Counted from the stretch's first letter, positions 1 to 13,560 are shown. The stretch is DNA of 64,000 bases from Kryptolebias marmoratus (GCF_001649575.2 NC_051434.1:15895925-15959924), one strand, 5' to 3'. Notes: generated from the sequence alone by a model not told the origin. Translations and numbers: made by a program.

Positions 1-3000
1 TAATCATCAAAATTAAACGAAATAAACATTTGAAATATATGAGTTTGTATGTAATGTATGAATATAATATACAAGTTTCACTTTTTAAATGGAATTACTG
101 AAATCAATCTACTTTTTCATGATATTCTAATTTTATGACCAGCACCTGTATCTGGCTCGATTCAAACTTAGTTACTCACTAGAAATGGCATCACTTAAAT
201 ATAATGTATAAAACTAGAAAATCATGTCTGCTAAATGAAGTCTTCTTGCCAATTGATTTCATCAGGAGATTACACTGGACTGACAAAAGATCCACCAATA
301 TTAACCTTATTCAGCTCTATGCACTTTGCTTCTTCGGGTTTGGCACTTGCGTCATTGGCAGACGTGCAAACCTGCGAGGATAGGTAGACTGCAGCAATCA
401 GATGGTATTAGGATTAGACGTCTATCAGTCATCAGTTACTGAAAGGATTCATCTACAAAGTCGTTTTATTAACACTGCATAGTCTCATCTAAAAACCACG
501 ATAATGAAAAAAACACTGAATCAAACTTCAGCCTTTGCACGTTTACTGTCGTAATCTCATCTCCACACGTCTGATCAGAGCTTTGAGAAAGTGATCAGAA
601 GATTTTAATAACAGAAACGCTCCGTTCGTTGTTTCACAGCAGGGGGGCCTTTTCCAGTGATAAACTGCAGCTTTACGTGTCAGGGCTTTTATGCAATACT
701 CCTCTTTTTATGCAGCCAGACAGCAGGAATAATAGACACATATCAGCACACCTACAGGAGTAGGATCAGAACAGTTATCCATCATGAAGATTAAGGCTGG
801 ATGGGATTTTTAAAGTGTGCAGCAAACACGGCTAAATGCTACATGCTATGCAGCGTCGGTCCTAATCAATTGTGTTAATGGTGAATTTGAAACTTGCTGA
901 TTTGTAATTATCTTGTGCAGTTGCGGTGATCAGTGTTATCATTCTGTTTTAGACAGCAAGTGCTTTAAACCAAATTAAGTGTACCAGGTGTTAGCGCCTT
1001 AGATAACGGTAAAGGATCGAACCTATTCAGAAAAAGTGTGCCGGTCTCTTAGTTTTCCATTTAAAAAAATGAACAAACTTCGCAATTTGACAGCATCAGA
1101 TTACAATGTTTAAAACACTTAATTTTAAAAAGTTTGTTTTTTAACCTTGTGCCCATTACTGCTACAAGGTTAATGCCTGAGAAAAAGGTTTTTATCATCA
1201 GCACCAGCCCTAATACTGGATACTAGAGGTAAATAAAGGGTTTTGATTGGCCATCAGCAACACATTTAAAGAAACTGTTGTCTACTTTATTTTTTTATTT
1301 TTTTTACACTATAAACTTGTTCAGTATCTGCTTAAAAAAAGCAATTCACTGAACCGATTGTCTATTATTGTAACCATTGTTCAGAACAAATCCAAACACA
1401 CACATACAGCTTTGTGTTGCTCTTTCATGCAGTGACTTCCAACTGCATAATAAAAGCATAATTTGAAACAGAATAATTTATTGGCTGAAAAAAAAAAGCT
1501 GGTGACAGTAGAGTGTGATAGAATGTGATTCCTAGACCAGTGTGCAGTTTTATTTCAGGACTGAATTACTACCTCTTCTCTTCAAAAATGGTAAAAATGC
1601 TTGAGAATGTGGGTGTTTCGATTAAAATCTGCACATAAAGTAAAAATCTTTGAGGCAAAGGAAGTAGATTCAACTGTGTTTACTCCTGGTGAGTTCTGGG
1701 TCCGATCTTCTGTTTCTTTTACTCCGAGATACTGAACTAAACAGGGAGTGATCTGGATTCTGGTGGTGCAGCAGTGTCCTTCAGACTGATTTGGCTAAGT
1801 GGTCATTTTGTTTTATTTAGTTGATGAATGCTGTGATTGAAACTCAGCTGGAGCCTTCTGTGTGGAGTATGCACTCTCTTCCTGTGCATGTATTGGTTTT
1901 CTCTGGGTTCTCTGGCTTCTCTGGCTTCCACCAACAGTCTAAAAACGTGCATGTAATAACCGTTGGATATAGACACCAGCTACCTATGACCATATACACT
2001 TATACAGGACCTAGTGGGTATAATAAAGGATTGATCGATGGAAAGACAGCAAGTGTGAGCTTTCAGCTCAACAATAGTTTATCATTTTAGGTAGCACGGG
2101 TATAGGCACCCTTCAAATAGCATTCTAAAAATGCTTCGACCAGCACTGACAGCAAATGCTTGGTAAGATAGTGTTAGCAGGAATAGAATCTTCTCGACAC
2201 ACTGTAACTAAGGTTAGATAGGTATAAAAGAAGCTGATGTACGATCACCCTGTCAGACAATGGTGTGTTTTGGTTTTTTTATCAACTGGGCGCTGCATTA
2301 ATTCCCCAATCCAAAATCCTGATGCGTCAGAGTATTTTCTGATTTGTATTACATGTGAAAGATCATCATCTCACGGGTACAAGACACGAAAGGATGATGT
2401 GATTGGATGGGATGGACATTTTTTGAAATGACATTTAGAAACTTTTGGGAGTGGCAAAAAAAAAAAAAAGGTCTACTGCAGTATGAGTTTAGAAAGAGTT
2501 TCTTAACAAGCAATGCCCCTGTTTATTTAAATAAACTATACACGTCAGTGATTCAGAATCACATGATGGAAAAAGTAAATGTGGGTTGTGGAACATTTGC
2601 TTCTACCGTCACCGTTTATTGGAGGCAGCGGATGGAAATGATGATGACATTACCATGAATAGGATTTGGAGAAGCATACTTGCAGGGGGACGTAACCTAT
2701 TGGACCAGGAGTAGCAGCTTTTGGAAAATGCATTGCTTATGTATTTATGTATGTAGGAGACTGGATGAATTATCAGTAAGGTTCAGGTTTTTGGACTTTA
2801 CCTGTATTGTGAAGCTGGCAGCTACTCATCAGCTACTCCTTGTTTATTACCACCACGCAAATAGTTGTCTTGGAAGTACTCTGTAGTTTACAGATTGGTG
2901 ATGAGCATATTCATTTTCACAATGACGAAACGTCCCGTATCAGCGTGTCAAGGAAATTTTAACACACGTATTAACAAAGCAACTGGGCATTAGCTTAAAT

Positions 3001-3284
3001 ATTAGAGGAGTTGCTCCGTGATTGAAATGGGTTTCTGGGATGATGACAATCCCTGTGTGGGCCAAGTTATGTTTGATAAGTCTAATAAGACTGAGCTGCG
3101 CATAATAGGTTTGATTTTTATGCAGGCAGAGCGATCTCATTGGTACAGTTTGGAACATTAAAGTAAAACAAGCTGTAAGAGCTTTGAAATTAAAAATGTG
3201 ACTACATGTATGTAAAAATTACTACTTAACTTTGACATAACTTACATTATGTCATTCTGTATTATACTGTAATAAGCTAAAAAA
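1..3284. other. AT-rich gene-free stretch
   Basis: No coding region, RNA gene or recognisable mobile element is seen. All open frames here are under 90 codons, lack family-like composition and have no paired splice signals, so I treat them as chance. The only internal structure noticed is a short 9-bp triplication at 1899-1925. Confidence 0.6.
1899..1925. repeat. 9-bp unit in three copies
   Basis: The unit TTCTCTGG(G/C) occurs three times head to tail. It is a minor tandem duplication of no known function. Confidence 0.7.
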
Positions 3285-3460
3285 AAATGACCTCAGTCTG
3301 GAGAAACAGTTTCAATCTGACTAGATTGATAAACTAACACCTAATACGATTGAGCCCAAGGCAGAAGTCTTAAAACAATCTCCAATCAACAGGACATTGG
3401 TAATTATTCATAACCTTTCCACAGAATCACCCCTTAAAAGATCTGAACTGTTGCTATAAC
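3285..3460 (+). repeat. Interspersed repeat family B, copy 1 (truncated)
   Basis: This stretch matches the copy at 12505-12880 (a block beginning GACCTC(A/G)GT(C/T)TGGAGAAA, then the GA(T)GA(G)CTAAC block and AAGCCCAAGGC). Its right part, ending AAAAGATCTGAACTGT, matches the right end of the copy at 16810-17322. From memory, the end resembles the TTAAAGGGATAGTTC-type termini of fish nonautonomous DNA transposons; that assignment is inference. No coding capacity. Confidence 0.6.
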
Positions 3461-4894
3461 TTTGAACTGGATGAAGAGCTACTCAGATTGTACTGATTGT
3501 AACAGGTAACGAACGGGTAGTTTGTGCTTAAAGGCCAGAATTCAGTGCACAGATCTGAAGTCAACAAGAAGCTGTTTGATGGTAGATGCAGCTTGATGTT
3601 TTCACAAAAAGTATGATGAAACCAAAAAGACCTCTGTTACACCATTCTGCTAGCATCCATATTACACCAGCAGTTCCCATTAGAGTTGAAAGACGGCACG
3701 GATGACATAAGAAACTGGAGATGCCTCGTGGTATCTTGTTCGCTGGCATTCAAATGAGATCTGAGAAGACAGTTTGCTGTCCTCTCACATGCCAGATGTT
3801 TCATCTAGCTATTGGAAGCAGATGGTTCAGAAAACAAAGGATCTGCGGGGATTGATACAGATGATAGCTGGAAATCATACATCAGCTGTCTCTGAGAGGC
3901 ATGAAAGTCTACAGCTCCTTCATCAAAGGCAGCAAAGCCTTAGTTATTAAAAAAAAAACTGAGATAAATAACACTGAGTATTTTAATTGCAGGAAATGTT
4001 GGCACAGAACGTTTGAGCTCCAAAAATCACAAGTGCCCTTTTAATTCAGGGTTGACTTGGACAAGAGCATTAGTCAAGCAAAAGGGGGACAATCAAAGAG
4101 TTGTACAGGGGAGGCGGAGGTGGGGTGGGGGGAGGAGGGAGGAGAAAGAGCTGGAGAAACTGTAAGCAAAAGTCGAATGGAGACAGACTTAGCAGAGCAG
4201 ATGGTTTCAGCATTTTGCCCAAGGCTCAAAAATGACTACAGGGAAGAGGAGAGAGATGGGGGGGTGAGGGAGGTATAGTGGGGAAGGAGGGGTGGGTGAT
4301 GAGTTGAAAAACTAACTACACATCTGCCCTTCCTCTTCCTCCGGTGCTTCAGATGGGTAGAGAGTAAAGAGAATACTGGAGGAGCTTTGACAGGCCCTGT
4401 ACTGCAGCGTTCTCAGAAAGAAAAAAAGAAAAACAGCTGACAAATGGCATCCATCATATGCCTCACCTATTCACTTTCTTTCTCAATTTTCTGAACTGAC
4501 TGGATATATTCATTCTCCGTCAATCAGATCCGCTCCAACCTGCAACACTTGTGATTATTTTAACGTTTGGTTCGTGTTTATGGAAGCATCTGAGCTAAAA
4601 ATAAACATCTCAAGTGGTGTGGACTCCTCTGACGGGCCCGTCTCCACCGAGTCACTTCCCCTTGAAGTACACTGTGGACAAAAGTAAACCCAAAACCACA
4701 CAGGAACACTGATATACTTCCCAGCTAAGTGAATAGTGAATGATGGATGAGTATGGGGCTTGGTAACGTTGCCATCTGTTCCGAGATGAGATAGAGAGGC
4801 TGAAGGGCTCTCGGTTCATTGAGCTTCGAGACCATCACAGCTTTCGGCTCACCTACTGTACACACTCCGCTGACACTTTGAAGGATGCGCCCGC
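3461..4894. other. Gene-free stretch with purine-rich tract
   Basis: No gene is supported. 4085-4310 is strongly purine-biased (G/A-rich runs such as GGGGGGAGGAGGGAGGAG), which explains the 73-codon open frame there as low-complexity sequence rather than a protein. Confidence 0.55.
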
Positions 4895-4912
4895 GTGTGT
4901 GTGTGTGTGTGT
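4895..4912. repeat. (GT)n microsatellite, about 9 units
   Basis: Uninterrupted GT dinucleotides, followed by a short GA tract and further GT-rich bases. Confidence 0.9.
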
Positions 4913-5034
4913 GAGAGACTGTGCGTGTGAGCTGGAGAGACAACATACCGTGTATTAATCGCATTACAGAAATGATCGTCATTTAAAAATATGGTAATAA
5001 CTCACAGCGTCAGTCTTCCCAGAAGTTGATCCAA

Positions 5035-5260
5035 AATCAATTGGCTCGCCGCTCGCTGAGAATCCCTCGCCGCCACAGCGACACGCAGTCAATTTTCTCT
5101 AACTCGACCTGGCACCCGTCCGCGTCTCGACGTGCACGTGCGCAGCCTATCCGCCTCTCCATCTTTATTACATGCCCCGGCGTCCCCTCCTTACACGGCG
5201 AGGGCCACTCCAGAAGCAATTGACATCGATCGCTTCATTTCGAAATTTTTTGATCTCTTT
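5035..5260. promoter_or_regulatory. CpG-dense block, possible regulatory element
   Basis: CpG dinucleotides are far denser here than in the surrounding AT-rich DNA, and CACGTG (E-box) sits at 5135-5140. The right part (about 5190-5260) has the even, non-repetitive texture of conserved noncoding DNA. The CpG richness keeps both strands open for about 60 codons (5026-5223 plus, 5037-5219 minus), which argues that those frames are compositional. It could be an enhancer or a small CpG island promoter. No transcript evidence is available from sequence alone. Confidence 0.35.
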
Positions 5261-6659
5261 CTGAGAGCGAGCAGAGGGAATTGTGTGAGTTTTTTTGGGT
5301 GATGTTTCTGGCAAACGGGATTGACTCATCGATGGGAAACAATATGATACATAATGGTGGTGGGGAGGGAAGGGGTAACGGGCTCTACGGTACGTAAACT
5401 TTTATCCACTCCCTTTTCGCTCTGTTTGTGTCCAGCCCGTTTGAATCCCCTCACAGGGATGACTCACACATGATGTGACATGGTGACAAAGTGTGAACAG
5501 GCACCACATTAGCAACCAATAAACAACACTCACAAACACCCCACATACACAGAAACAAGGAGCCTGGTAGAGTCATATAACATGATGCCAATTCACCCCT
5601 CCCCCCTGCCGAGGACTGGAAGTTTACCGGAGGAGTGTTGCACACAAAAGCCAGCAGACAGATTTGGCCTTTACAACAAAGCATCAGCGCTAATTAGAGT
5701 CTATGAGTATGTCACTGGACTTAAGTGTCTGTAACCACCCATGCATGGTTGCAGAAGCCTCTTCCATCCAAACACTGTTCACTCCATTCATCATCTCAGT
5801 GGGACTTCTGGGATCTGATCCTGGTTGTTCTCAGACTACTTTTCAGGGCAATTACATATAAATTGAAAGATAGGTGTTATTCATCTCGCGGGGCCATATT
5901 TATCCTTTTTTCTTTCCCCGGTCTTCCATTGCTTTGTCTTTTTGCATGACTGATGTTTTCAGCTCAGTTCAGATTTCAACTCATTTGCTTGAATGAAGAG
6001 AGACATCGGTTCACTTTGAAGACGGGAAGCCGTTCGCTTTGGTTTATTACTGTAGTTGTTTTTTGGGTATTTTTTTCCTAATCTTTGTTAGAAAAGCCTG
6101 ACTTAAACAACAGATTAGAAAAAAAAATTACTCTTGCTTGAAGTGCTTTTTATTTGTCAAAAAATCAAAAAAAAGGTAATACACCTTTCCTGAACAAGTT
6201 TGAATCACAGAACTCACATTTGATGACTTTATTTTTGCTTTTAAAATACCTGTGTAAATAGTAGCTCATCAAAAAAAACATAGTAGTTTAACACATTTTA
6301 TTCTCTCTGCACAAGAAAGGTCGACTATCATTACCACCTTCTGAGAGCACTTTGTAGCCTAAAATACTTACGAAAACCGTCAAACTTGTCAAAAGAAACA
6401 TGTCTGACTCAAACGGCTGCTGTTTTAACTTTTATATTTACTTACTCTGTGGACCTAAATATCTGGCTGACCTGAAATGGGAAAGAAAAATGTATTAAAT
6501 GTAATCAATGTCCTAAACAACCTCACTTATCGATTTTTGCTTGGTGTCAATCGAGACAAATCTATTGATACTTTTAAGTTCTAACACAACCTGTTATATT
6601 TTTCTTAATTTGTCTTATTTTGTCTGATATGTTGGTGTCAAAACATGAAAGAATATTTT
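5261..6659. other. Gene-free stretch
   Basis: No gene, RNA or clear repeat is recognised. The sequence is AT-rich with several short poly-A and poly-T runs. Confidence 0.55.
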
Positions 6660-7520
6660 GTAATAGCCTTGTTAAATATGACGTACATGAAACACTCATA
6701 ATATCTTGTTATGTATATTGCATATGTATTGTTTAAGGGGTGGGAAGTTTATGGTGTACTACAATGTAAGCATGGCGTATGCTACGTTGCTGTGCCTTAA
6801 CCATCTAGTTGTTTTCATTGGCATGGTGTTTTGTTCTCGTGTGTGTTATTGCTGCACAATATCTGGGCTTTGCTGACATCTTGTTGTTGCACTTCTTCCT
6901 GTGGCAAATAGCAGTCTTCTGTCATCATCTCAGCCACCATCTTTTTGGTCTTCTTGTTTGTGCTCTGCCGCTGCTGTTCTACCCCGGCAGGTCTCAGTCT
7001 GTCAATTTGTCTTCTGTTCACCTCGTGTTCAAGTAAAGTCCAAACCAAACCCACAACAGACAACTTACACATCCGTTTCTTACAGGTCCATGTTTGCGGA
7101 AAAGGAGAAAATGTCGGTCTTATATAGGTACACATCGTCTGACTGAACACAGCATGCAACCAAAGCCAGAAAATTGTTGGTTCTTTTATAATGCCATGTA
7201 CACTTCAGTAATCACGTCATCATGAACAATGTCATATTTACACAATACATATACTAAGAAAACTAAGTAATACATCACTGATACTCAGCTCTAACAACCC
7301 AGACAAAAAAGACAAGATATGTCAACACCTATTACGTATAAAAGTTCCAGACGTATGCCACAATACCTTGGAAGTGCAGACAGCGCATTAGCATAGTGGA
7401 GCATGAGTGTGTGTAACATTAATGTTGGGTCACTGCTCCATAACTTTTGTTATTATGTCATATGTGACAGATATGCAATAATTTGGTGGCAGCTTGGGGA
7501 ACTAGAGTATCAGCTATGTA
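6660..7520 (+). repeat. Interspersed repeat family C, copy 1
   Basis: This copy is homologous to the reverse complement of about 37375-38090. Shared blocks in the same order include TGCATA(T/C)GTATTG, CAGTCTTCTG(T/A)CATCATCT, GGAGAAAATGT, CTGAACACAG(C/T)ATGCAACCA and TGTTGGGTCACTGCT. The pair defines a repeat of at least 700 bp. Open frames inside (60-114 codons) are not conserved between the copies, so I see no protein. I do not recognise the family. It may be a nonautonomous DNA transposon or part of a retroelement. Confidence 0.7.
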
Positions 7521-8759
7521 AAAAGAGGCAATGTTGGTGACATTATTTTCTTGCAGACACGCAAAAATGAGATGTCATGCTGTCAAATATGCGTGATAAA
7601 ACAGAAAGCACATATTACACGCTAAAAGTTAGTGAAAGGAAAGTATGAAAGTAGTGTCTTCTTATAAAACTCATATAAACTACAAATTCCCAAATAAGTT
7701 AAATACCTAATAGTTTTAAGCGCTGGTGAAAACACTGTACTGAGAATGTGTAAACATTAACAATCAAATTCATGAATACTTACAGTTTTTGTTCTTTTAT
7801 AGGTAAATCATAGCATTTGACCTGTGGTTTTGGTTGTAAAGAGGCTAAAAAGTTTGACGCCATCCTTCATATTCTTTCTTTATTATTCAGTTTAAACTCA
7901 CATCTCCTGCTTCTCCTAAATTTGTTTACTTTTTCGGATTGTCTCCCTGCAGTTGCTTACGGAAAGTGTCTCTAAAGGCAGGCCTGCTTTGATTTACATT
8001 TTAATAACTTGAAGTCCATATTGTACACAACAGGAAGCAGCACATCCCATTACCAAGCATTATTCAAGAGTGCACAGATGAAAGCACAAACTTGAAGGCA
8101 AAAAGTGCATACTTAGAAAACATACTGTTAGATGAAGGTGTGTAACACTTTGGAAATGTTGTAATGCACTTTTTGGTGCAACCAATTTTACTTGAAGTGC
8201 TTTGTTTCATTCATTCTCCCCTTTATGAACTGAGCCATTATAATGTTGAGAGCCTGTAGATGGAAAACAATGGATCTCTTGAGGTTGTATTGTGTTGTAA
8301 TGAGGCTGCATCTAAAGACTTTGGCCTTTTTCATACTGTGGAACTAACTCAACAAGATGAACTCGAGGAAAGTTTCTAGAGCCGGACAAAAGAACACTCA
8401 GGCTCAGTGGTGCAAAGTGCGCCAGTTCTGGCGTAGTTTCTTCTTTTTCTGCGAGGGCTTGATTGATCCCATCACGACAGGATTGTGTCCAGGCTTATAT
8501 AGAAATACCTCCTGGTGCACTTCAAGATCTGTCTCATTGGATTCCAGTTTATTGAGTCTGAGAGCGTTTATAGCTGCCAGTAAATGCACCCTGGTGGAAT
8601 AATGACAATCCTTTTTAAAGGTGTGACACAGTAATACAAGTGAGGACTTTGAACGGCATTTTGGGCCTCACTCTCCCAGCTGACTCCCTCATATTGTCTC
8701 ATACGTATCCAGGTGAACAGACTGGAGCTGTTGGGCTTTCTCACAAAATGCGAGGAAAG

Positions 8760-8777
8760 TTTTTTTTTTTTTTTTTT
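8760..8777. repeat. Poly-T run, 18 bases
   Basis: A T homopolymer followed directly by a C run. It is low complexity and a possible trace of an antisense poly-A tail, though no retroelement is visible next to it. Confidence 0.85.
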
Positions 8778-9965
8778 CCCCCCTTTTCTTTCATCACGCG
8801 CCCTTCTCTTTGAGGCTGTCCACTCAGAAGTTTTTGTGTGAACCCGTCTCATCAGAAGCAACCTTGTCTCAGCTTGAAACCTGCACTGCTGAAATCAAAA
8901 AAACTGCTTAGGGTAAGCTTAAAAAAAGAAATGTAAGAAAAAAGGCTAAAGGAAATAGCAGATGAGTGGGGCTGATAGCAATGTGGCAAGTTTGAAACAA
9001 GAAAGCAATACTTTTATTAAAGTAAGCAACTTTTGTGATTAACATTGAGCAATAATTAGAGGAATGGTCCATATAGCCTAATTTCTACTCATTTCTTTCA
9101 AATGTATGACAGTAGAAGTGAGACAGGTTTTTTTTTTACTATATTGGCTCACTCAGCTAGCTGTATGCATATTTGATGAATTTAATCTCTCAAGGGTGAG
9201 CTATGGGTCAAGTTTACACGATTCTTCAGGGGTTCACAAGAACACACTCTGCTGACACTCAGGTTAAAAGCTCAGCCTGGGAGGGGAGAAGAAACCACCA
9301 AACAGAAGCAGTATAAAAAAGGGGGAAAGGCTGAAATATTGAATAATAGAGAAGTTTTAATACTCTGAGAAATTTATGCTAAATGCTAGTTTGTGAATTC
9401 TCCGTAAACCACTTGCTTTTTGTTCTTGTTCCACCTCCTTCATTTACCCTTCATTATTTCGACAACCCGTTGGACGTGAAATCCAAACCTGATTTTAAGC
9501 AGCTCCGCTCCCTCAAACGCCCACTCAGGTGCTGGCTTATTGTGCTGTGAAGGACAGCAAGGGAAATGTAACTGAGTTACAGCCCAGCTGCGAAGTGCGT
9601 AGTCAATTGTGCACGATGGAGTTTGACTTCCATTTGATCAATAATAAAACTACAAGACGAATTGGATAAATTATCTGGGCAGTGGGCTCCAAGATCCAAA
9701 CTAATGAACTCTAATTTATAATAATTGTTTCATATTGCATTTCATATAAAACTCGAACATTTCTGAAGAAGCACTGAAGGCTACCAATTGCAGCTACTGC
9801 AGCAAGAAACATAAACTTTCTTCTGTACAGCTCAAATGTGAGACTTATTTTTGTACTAATCTAAGCCGACAAAATGCCTGTGTGTTGGTGTATAAACTGT
9901 ATAGAAAGTGTACAGAAAACCAAGATCAACAGAACTGTTAACATTGCTGCCAGTGACTCATTAGG

Positions 9966-9979
9966 GTGACCATGGTAAC
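9966..9979. promoter_or_regulatory. X-box (RFX-type) motif
   Basis: GTGACCATGGTAAC fits the RFX consensus GTNRCC-N(0-3)-RGYAAC, with a 2-base spacer. The match is seen directly; binding is inference. Confidence 0.35.
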
Positions 9980-12504
9980 CACACACCTGTGTCTATTACT
10001 ACCTGACAGCAAACTTCTATATATAAAGGCAGTAAGAAACACATACTAGACTGCCCCAAAAACTAGGAATTGTCTTGAAAAACATTTTAGTTGCAGAAGA
10101 CTGTATGTCTGGTCATCACATTTGTGAATTGTTTAAGTGTCTACAGTGTAACATGTAGAAGTCATGAAATGTTAAAATACCTTTTTACTGCCAGTTTACG
10201 TGACTGTTATGAGGTTGAATGTGCACACGCTGCACTCAAGGGGGGGATTGAGAGAAAACCATGTCCTATAGCACTGAGAGACACACTGTGTGAAAGAAGA
10301 CAAAAACGCCCATGTTTTGATACATAAACTGTTTACAAAGTTTAACAATGGTGGGGGAAAAAAAGGGATGTTTGCAAAGATTTTGCTCATTTTTGCCAGA
10401 TGAAAAGTTCAAGTACGACATCATCAGACTCTGAGTTGAACAAATCACAAAAGTACCAACCACAAAAAAGAAAAATAACAGACAAATAGTAAGGATGTGC
10501 TTCAGTGCTTTTGCATTAGCATGAATTATTTTAATCTATTCCAATCCTTTACTTTCCCAGGACTAACTTTCTCATGAAGAATAAGCCAAATTTGTGTGTC
10601 ATGGTCAACACCTGAACGCCATCGATCAAATGAAAAAGTCTAAGTGGAGATGTTCCACTAGTAGTCTTGGATTTTTCAGCTGCATGTTAAAAAGATTGAA
10701 GCTTCTGCTTTATTGTCTTTGTTACCAAGGTTCCAGCCAAGGCTTCGGTGAAAAGGTCAAAAACAGGGTGGTGGTGAGGTTGAGCACCTTTTAACATGAT
10801 TTTTTTTCCTTAAACCTTAAAAAAACTGTCTTTCTGGCTTTAGTCAGAAAAATAATTAATCATATATAGGTGTTTATTTTGCTCCCGTTTCCAGTTCAAA
10901 GGTCTTGCTATTTTGCTGCTTCTTTGCTGCTTTTTTTTTTTGCTGTTGTTTTTTTTACATTACCGTCAACTCTTGCAAGTCTTTGAACTACCTACATTGA
11001 CTGAAGGACTCTGTGCGTCCACCATGACAAAGCAGCTAATTGGCTCTCCATTTGCATTTCTTCCCCATGGGGGTAATCCTTACACATACACGCACGCGCG
11101 TGCTCGTACAGGATGTGTATTTGTGTGACCAGTGAGCAAGTTTCTCGTGCAACGTGAATGTGCTCTGAATAAAGTGCAAGCAAGTGGAAATGAGCAGCAA
11201 CCAAACCAACAGTAATAGTATGCAAGGTTACAGTTCATGTAAAAGTGATGTTACAGCACATGATTTGTTATTTTGGTTCTGAGGAGGTTTTGCCAATGCA
11301 TGAGAAATGCATAAATTCAAAACGAGCAGAGACATGCACAGAGGCGTACAGCGGGCATGGACTGTGATGAGGCCTGACAGCTTTTTGTGGCCGAACACAC
11401 ATATGGTATTTGTTTCAAGAGAAGGGTAGTTCATGCCCTAATCAGACTCTAAACTAAATTAAAACACAGACTATCATACTCTGTCACACATGCATCAAGC
11501 CATAAACGCTCATTCAGTGTTGTGTCAGGAAAGCATGGGTCACTGTGAAAATTGGCTTTTGGATTATTCACTGTCAACTATAAAAAAAAAGACTAATGAA
11601 AGGCAGCATGTCATCCTGCTGGAAATCTAAAGTGTTTCATCTTGTGACTAAGGCAGAAATAACTCAACGATGCGATTGACGTAGACGGGGTGGGGTGGGA
11701 GCAGGATATGGTAGGTGTTTCTTTGCGTACGAACACTTCCCGGTGTGTCGACACTTTGTTCCCGTGGAGTCGCTGACAGCGTGCGGATGTTCTTGCTCTG
11801 TTTATTGAGCAGATTTCAGGATTAGCACAAGACGGTAATGAAAAACAGCATTACAGGAAGAGACTGAGAGGCCCCCAAAAAAAGCTCCAAACTTTAGCAC
11901 CCTGTTGGTTCGGCTTCACATCTCGTGTTTCCATGACCTAGTTGTTCTCCAAAAGTAAAGCTGAGCAGATCAAAAATTCACGAGGTGGCTTCAGTGGCTA
12001 TTTACGACCAACATTTCAGCTCCATGTGATTGACTGATTAATCACATACTTAAGCCTCAGTTAGCACATGGTTTTACATAAGGATTGAGTAAACTTTCAT
12101 CCAGCATTTTCTGGTTTTAGTGGGAAATCCTTTGTCTCTGACAAAAGCGACTCGTATTTATGCAATCATCATGAGGTTTTAGAAGAAATTTTAATCAGAC
12201 CAGAAGAGAAGTGTCTACCTTATTTAAAGAGCTCGCTTTTATGCAGTGGTGTTATTTTCTTAAATTGCCTGTGCCAAAATCAAATTTTTTTGTACTGAAA
12301 ATGCTCACATTTAAAGGTACTCATTGCAAACTCTAAAACAAAACTTGAAAAAGGTTATCCTGTACTATATCAAATAATGCAATTTGATAGAGTTTATTCC
12401 AGTAGATTTGCGGATATATTGGAACGCAAGTCTGACATGCAGGTACACACTCAATGTAAACAAAGCACTCGACTAAAACAGCCATAACAAATAAAAACAA
12501 ATAA

Positions 12505-12880
12505 CATCTTGTTAACCTGTTTTAGATAGCTCTTTGAATGACCTCGGTTTGGAGAAATAGTGGTTAGTTCTGATAGGACTGATGAGCTAACGACACTCTG
12601 AGCAAGCCCAAGGCCAAAATGGATCACTGTCATCGTAAAAGAATTTCAGTCTCAAAATATTTATTGCGCTTCATGCTAACGCTAACATCATTTTATAAAC
12701 ATTTTCATTGCTGTCAGAATCCCACATTGGAGTTGTTAACATAGGAATTAGTTGTTGTTGTTATTTTGTTTTTTTTTGCAAATTCATATAGTAGCAGTAG
12801 CAGCTAGCTGTAGTCCTTTCAATGTTGCCTGAGCTATTTCTGCCAGAATAACTCTGTAAATAATGGACACAATTACCAGA
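12505..12880 (+). repeat. Interspersed repeat family B, copy 2
   Basis: The segment starts with CTGTTTTAGATAGCTCTTTGA and continues through CCTCGGTTTGGAGAAATAG and GATGAGCTAACG, matching 16850-17140 over several hundred bases. A run of trinucleotides (TAGCAGTAGCAGCTAGCTGTAG) near 12790-12812 corresponds to the AGCAGCAGCAGCAAGCTGTAG of the copy at 16.8 kb. Noncoding. Confidence 0.7.
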
Positions 12881-13423
12881 TAAAAAAGCTAAAACAATGA
12901 AGGAGGCATTTTAAAATTCGGTGTAGTAACAATAGAGTGGCTAAACAACTGTTTAGGCATTTGCAGACTTACCAGGAATACCAAAAGAATTACCACTTTG
13001 ATGCTTTCACTAAATTTGGGTATTTTAACTCTGTTGAACTTCAGAGCGCACCAAAAAGCCACACTTTCAGAAACGTTTAAAAAGATAACTATTTCAATAA
13101 AATCATTTTAGAAATATCAAAGTTTGTTTATATTTTACAGTTTGAACTGCACTACCATTTAGCTTTTATACAAGCTTTAAACGTTTGCACCTTTGTGAGA
13201 TCCCTTTGAATAAAACACGTTATAAAGCTGTAATGAGTTTAACAGAAATGAGAAACGAACACAAACCATACTTTACACCATGGTAGAATAGACTCTTAAC
13301 ACACTAAGAGGAAGCGGTAGCAGAAGTTAGATGTTACTAAGTAACAAAGAAGGAACCAGATGTCGTCTCCAGCAGCATCTGACAGAAAGTTTGTCATTAA
13401 CCTCTTCAGATCGATGATTGTAC
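12881..13423. other. Gene-free stretch
   Basis: AT-rich sequence with no gene or known repeat recognised. Confidence 0.55.
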
Positions 13424-13560
13424 ATTACTGAGCAAAAGTATGAGTCCCCCCGCATTTCTTGATATTATCTATCCAATGATCCAAACTACTGTATCTTGTA
13501 CACTTTTAAAGCGGTCTTGTGTAATAGTTTTAGGCTTTTTCAAAGATTTTAATTGTTTTT
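13424..13560 (+). mobile_element. Tc1-like transposon terminal fragment (putative)
   Basis: ACATTACTGAGCAAAAGTAT and the following bases resemble the terminal region of fish Tc1-like elements of the type ACTGTGCAAAAGTCT followed by a short proline-codon-like CCCC and a CATTTCTT block. No transposase remnant follows and the opposite end is not found, so this would be a decayed terminal fragment. The match is from memory of the family. Confidence 0.4.

Larger units (their letters stand above)
7521..12504. other. Gene-free stretch
   Basis: No exon or mobile element is supported. Part of 8340-8600 and 11640-11960 has CNE-like texture but without a decisive motif. An RFX-type X-box (9966-9979) and a poly-T run (8760-8777) are listed separately. 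The short open frames between 8357 and 11434 have no recognisable motif. Confidence 0.5.

Noticed and set aside
5026..5223. Overlapping open frames on both strands
   Set aside because: Explained by CpG-rich composition with few TA-containing stops.
6815..7159. 114-codon minus-strand frame in family C
   Set aside because: The frame is not kept in the second copy at 37.4 kb, so it is not a conserved protein.
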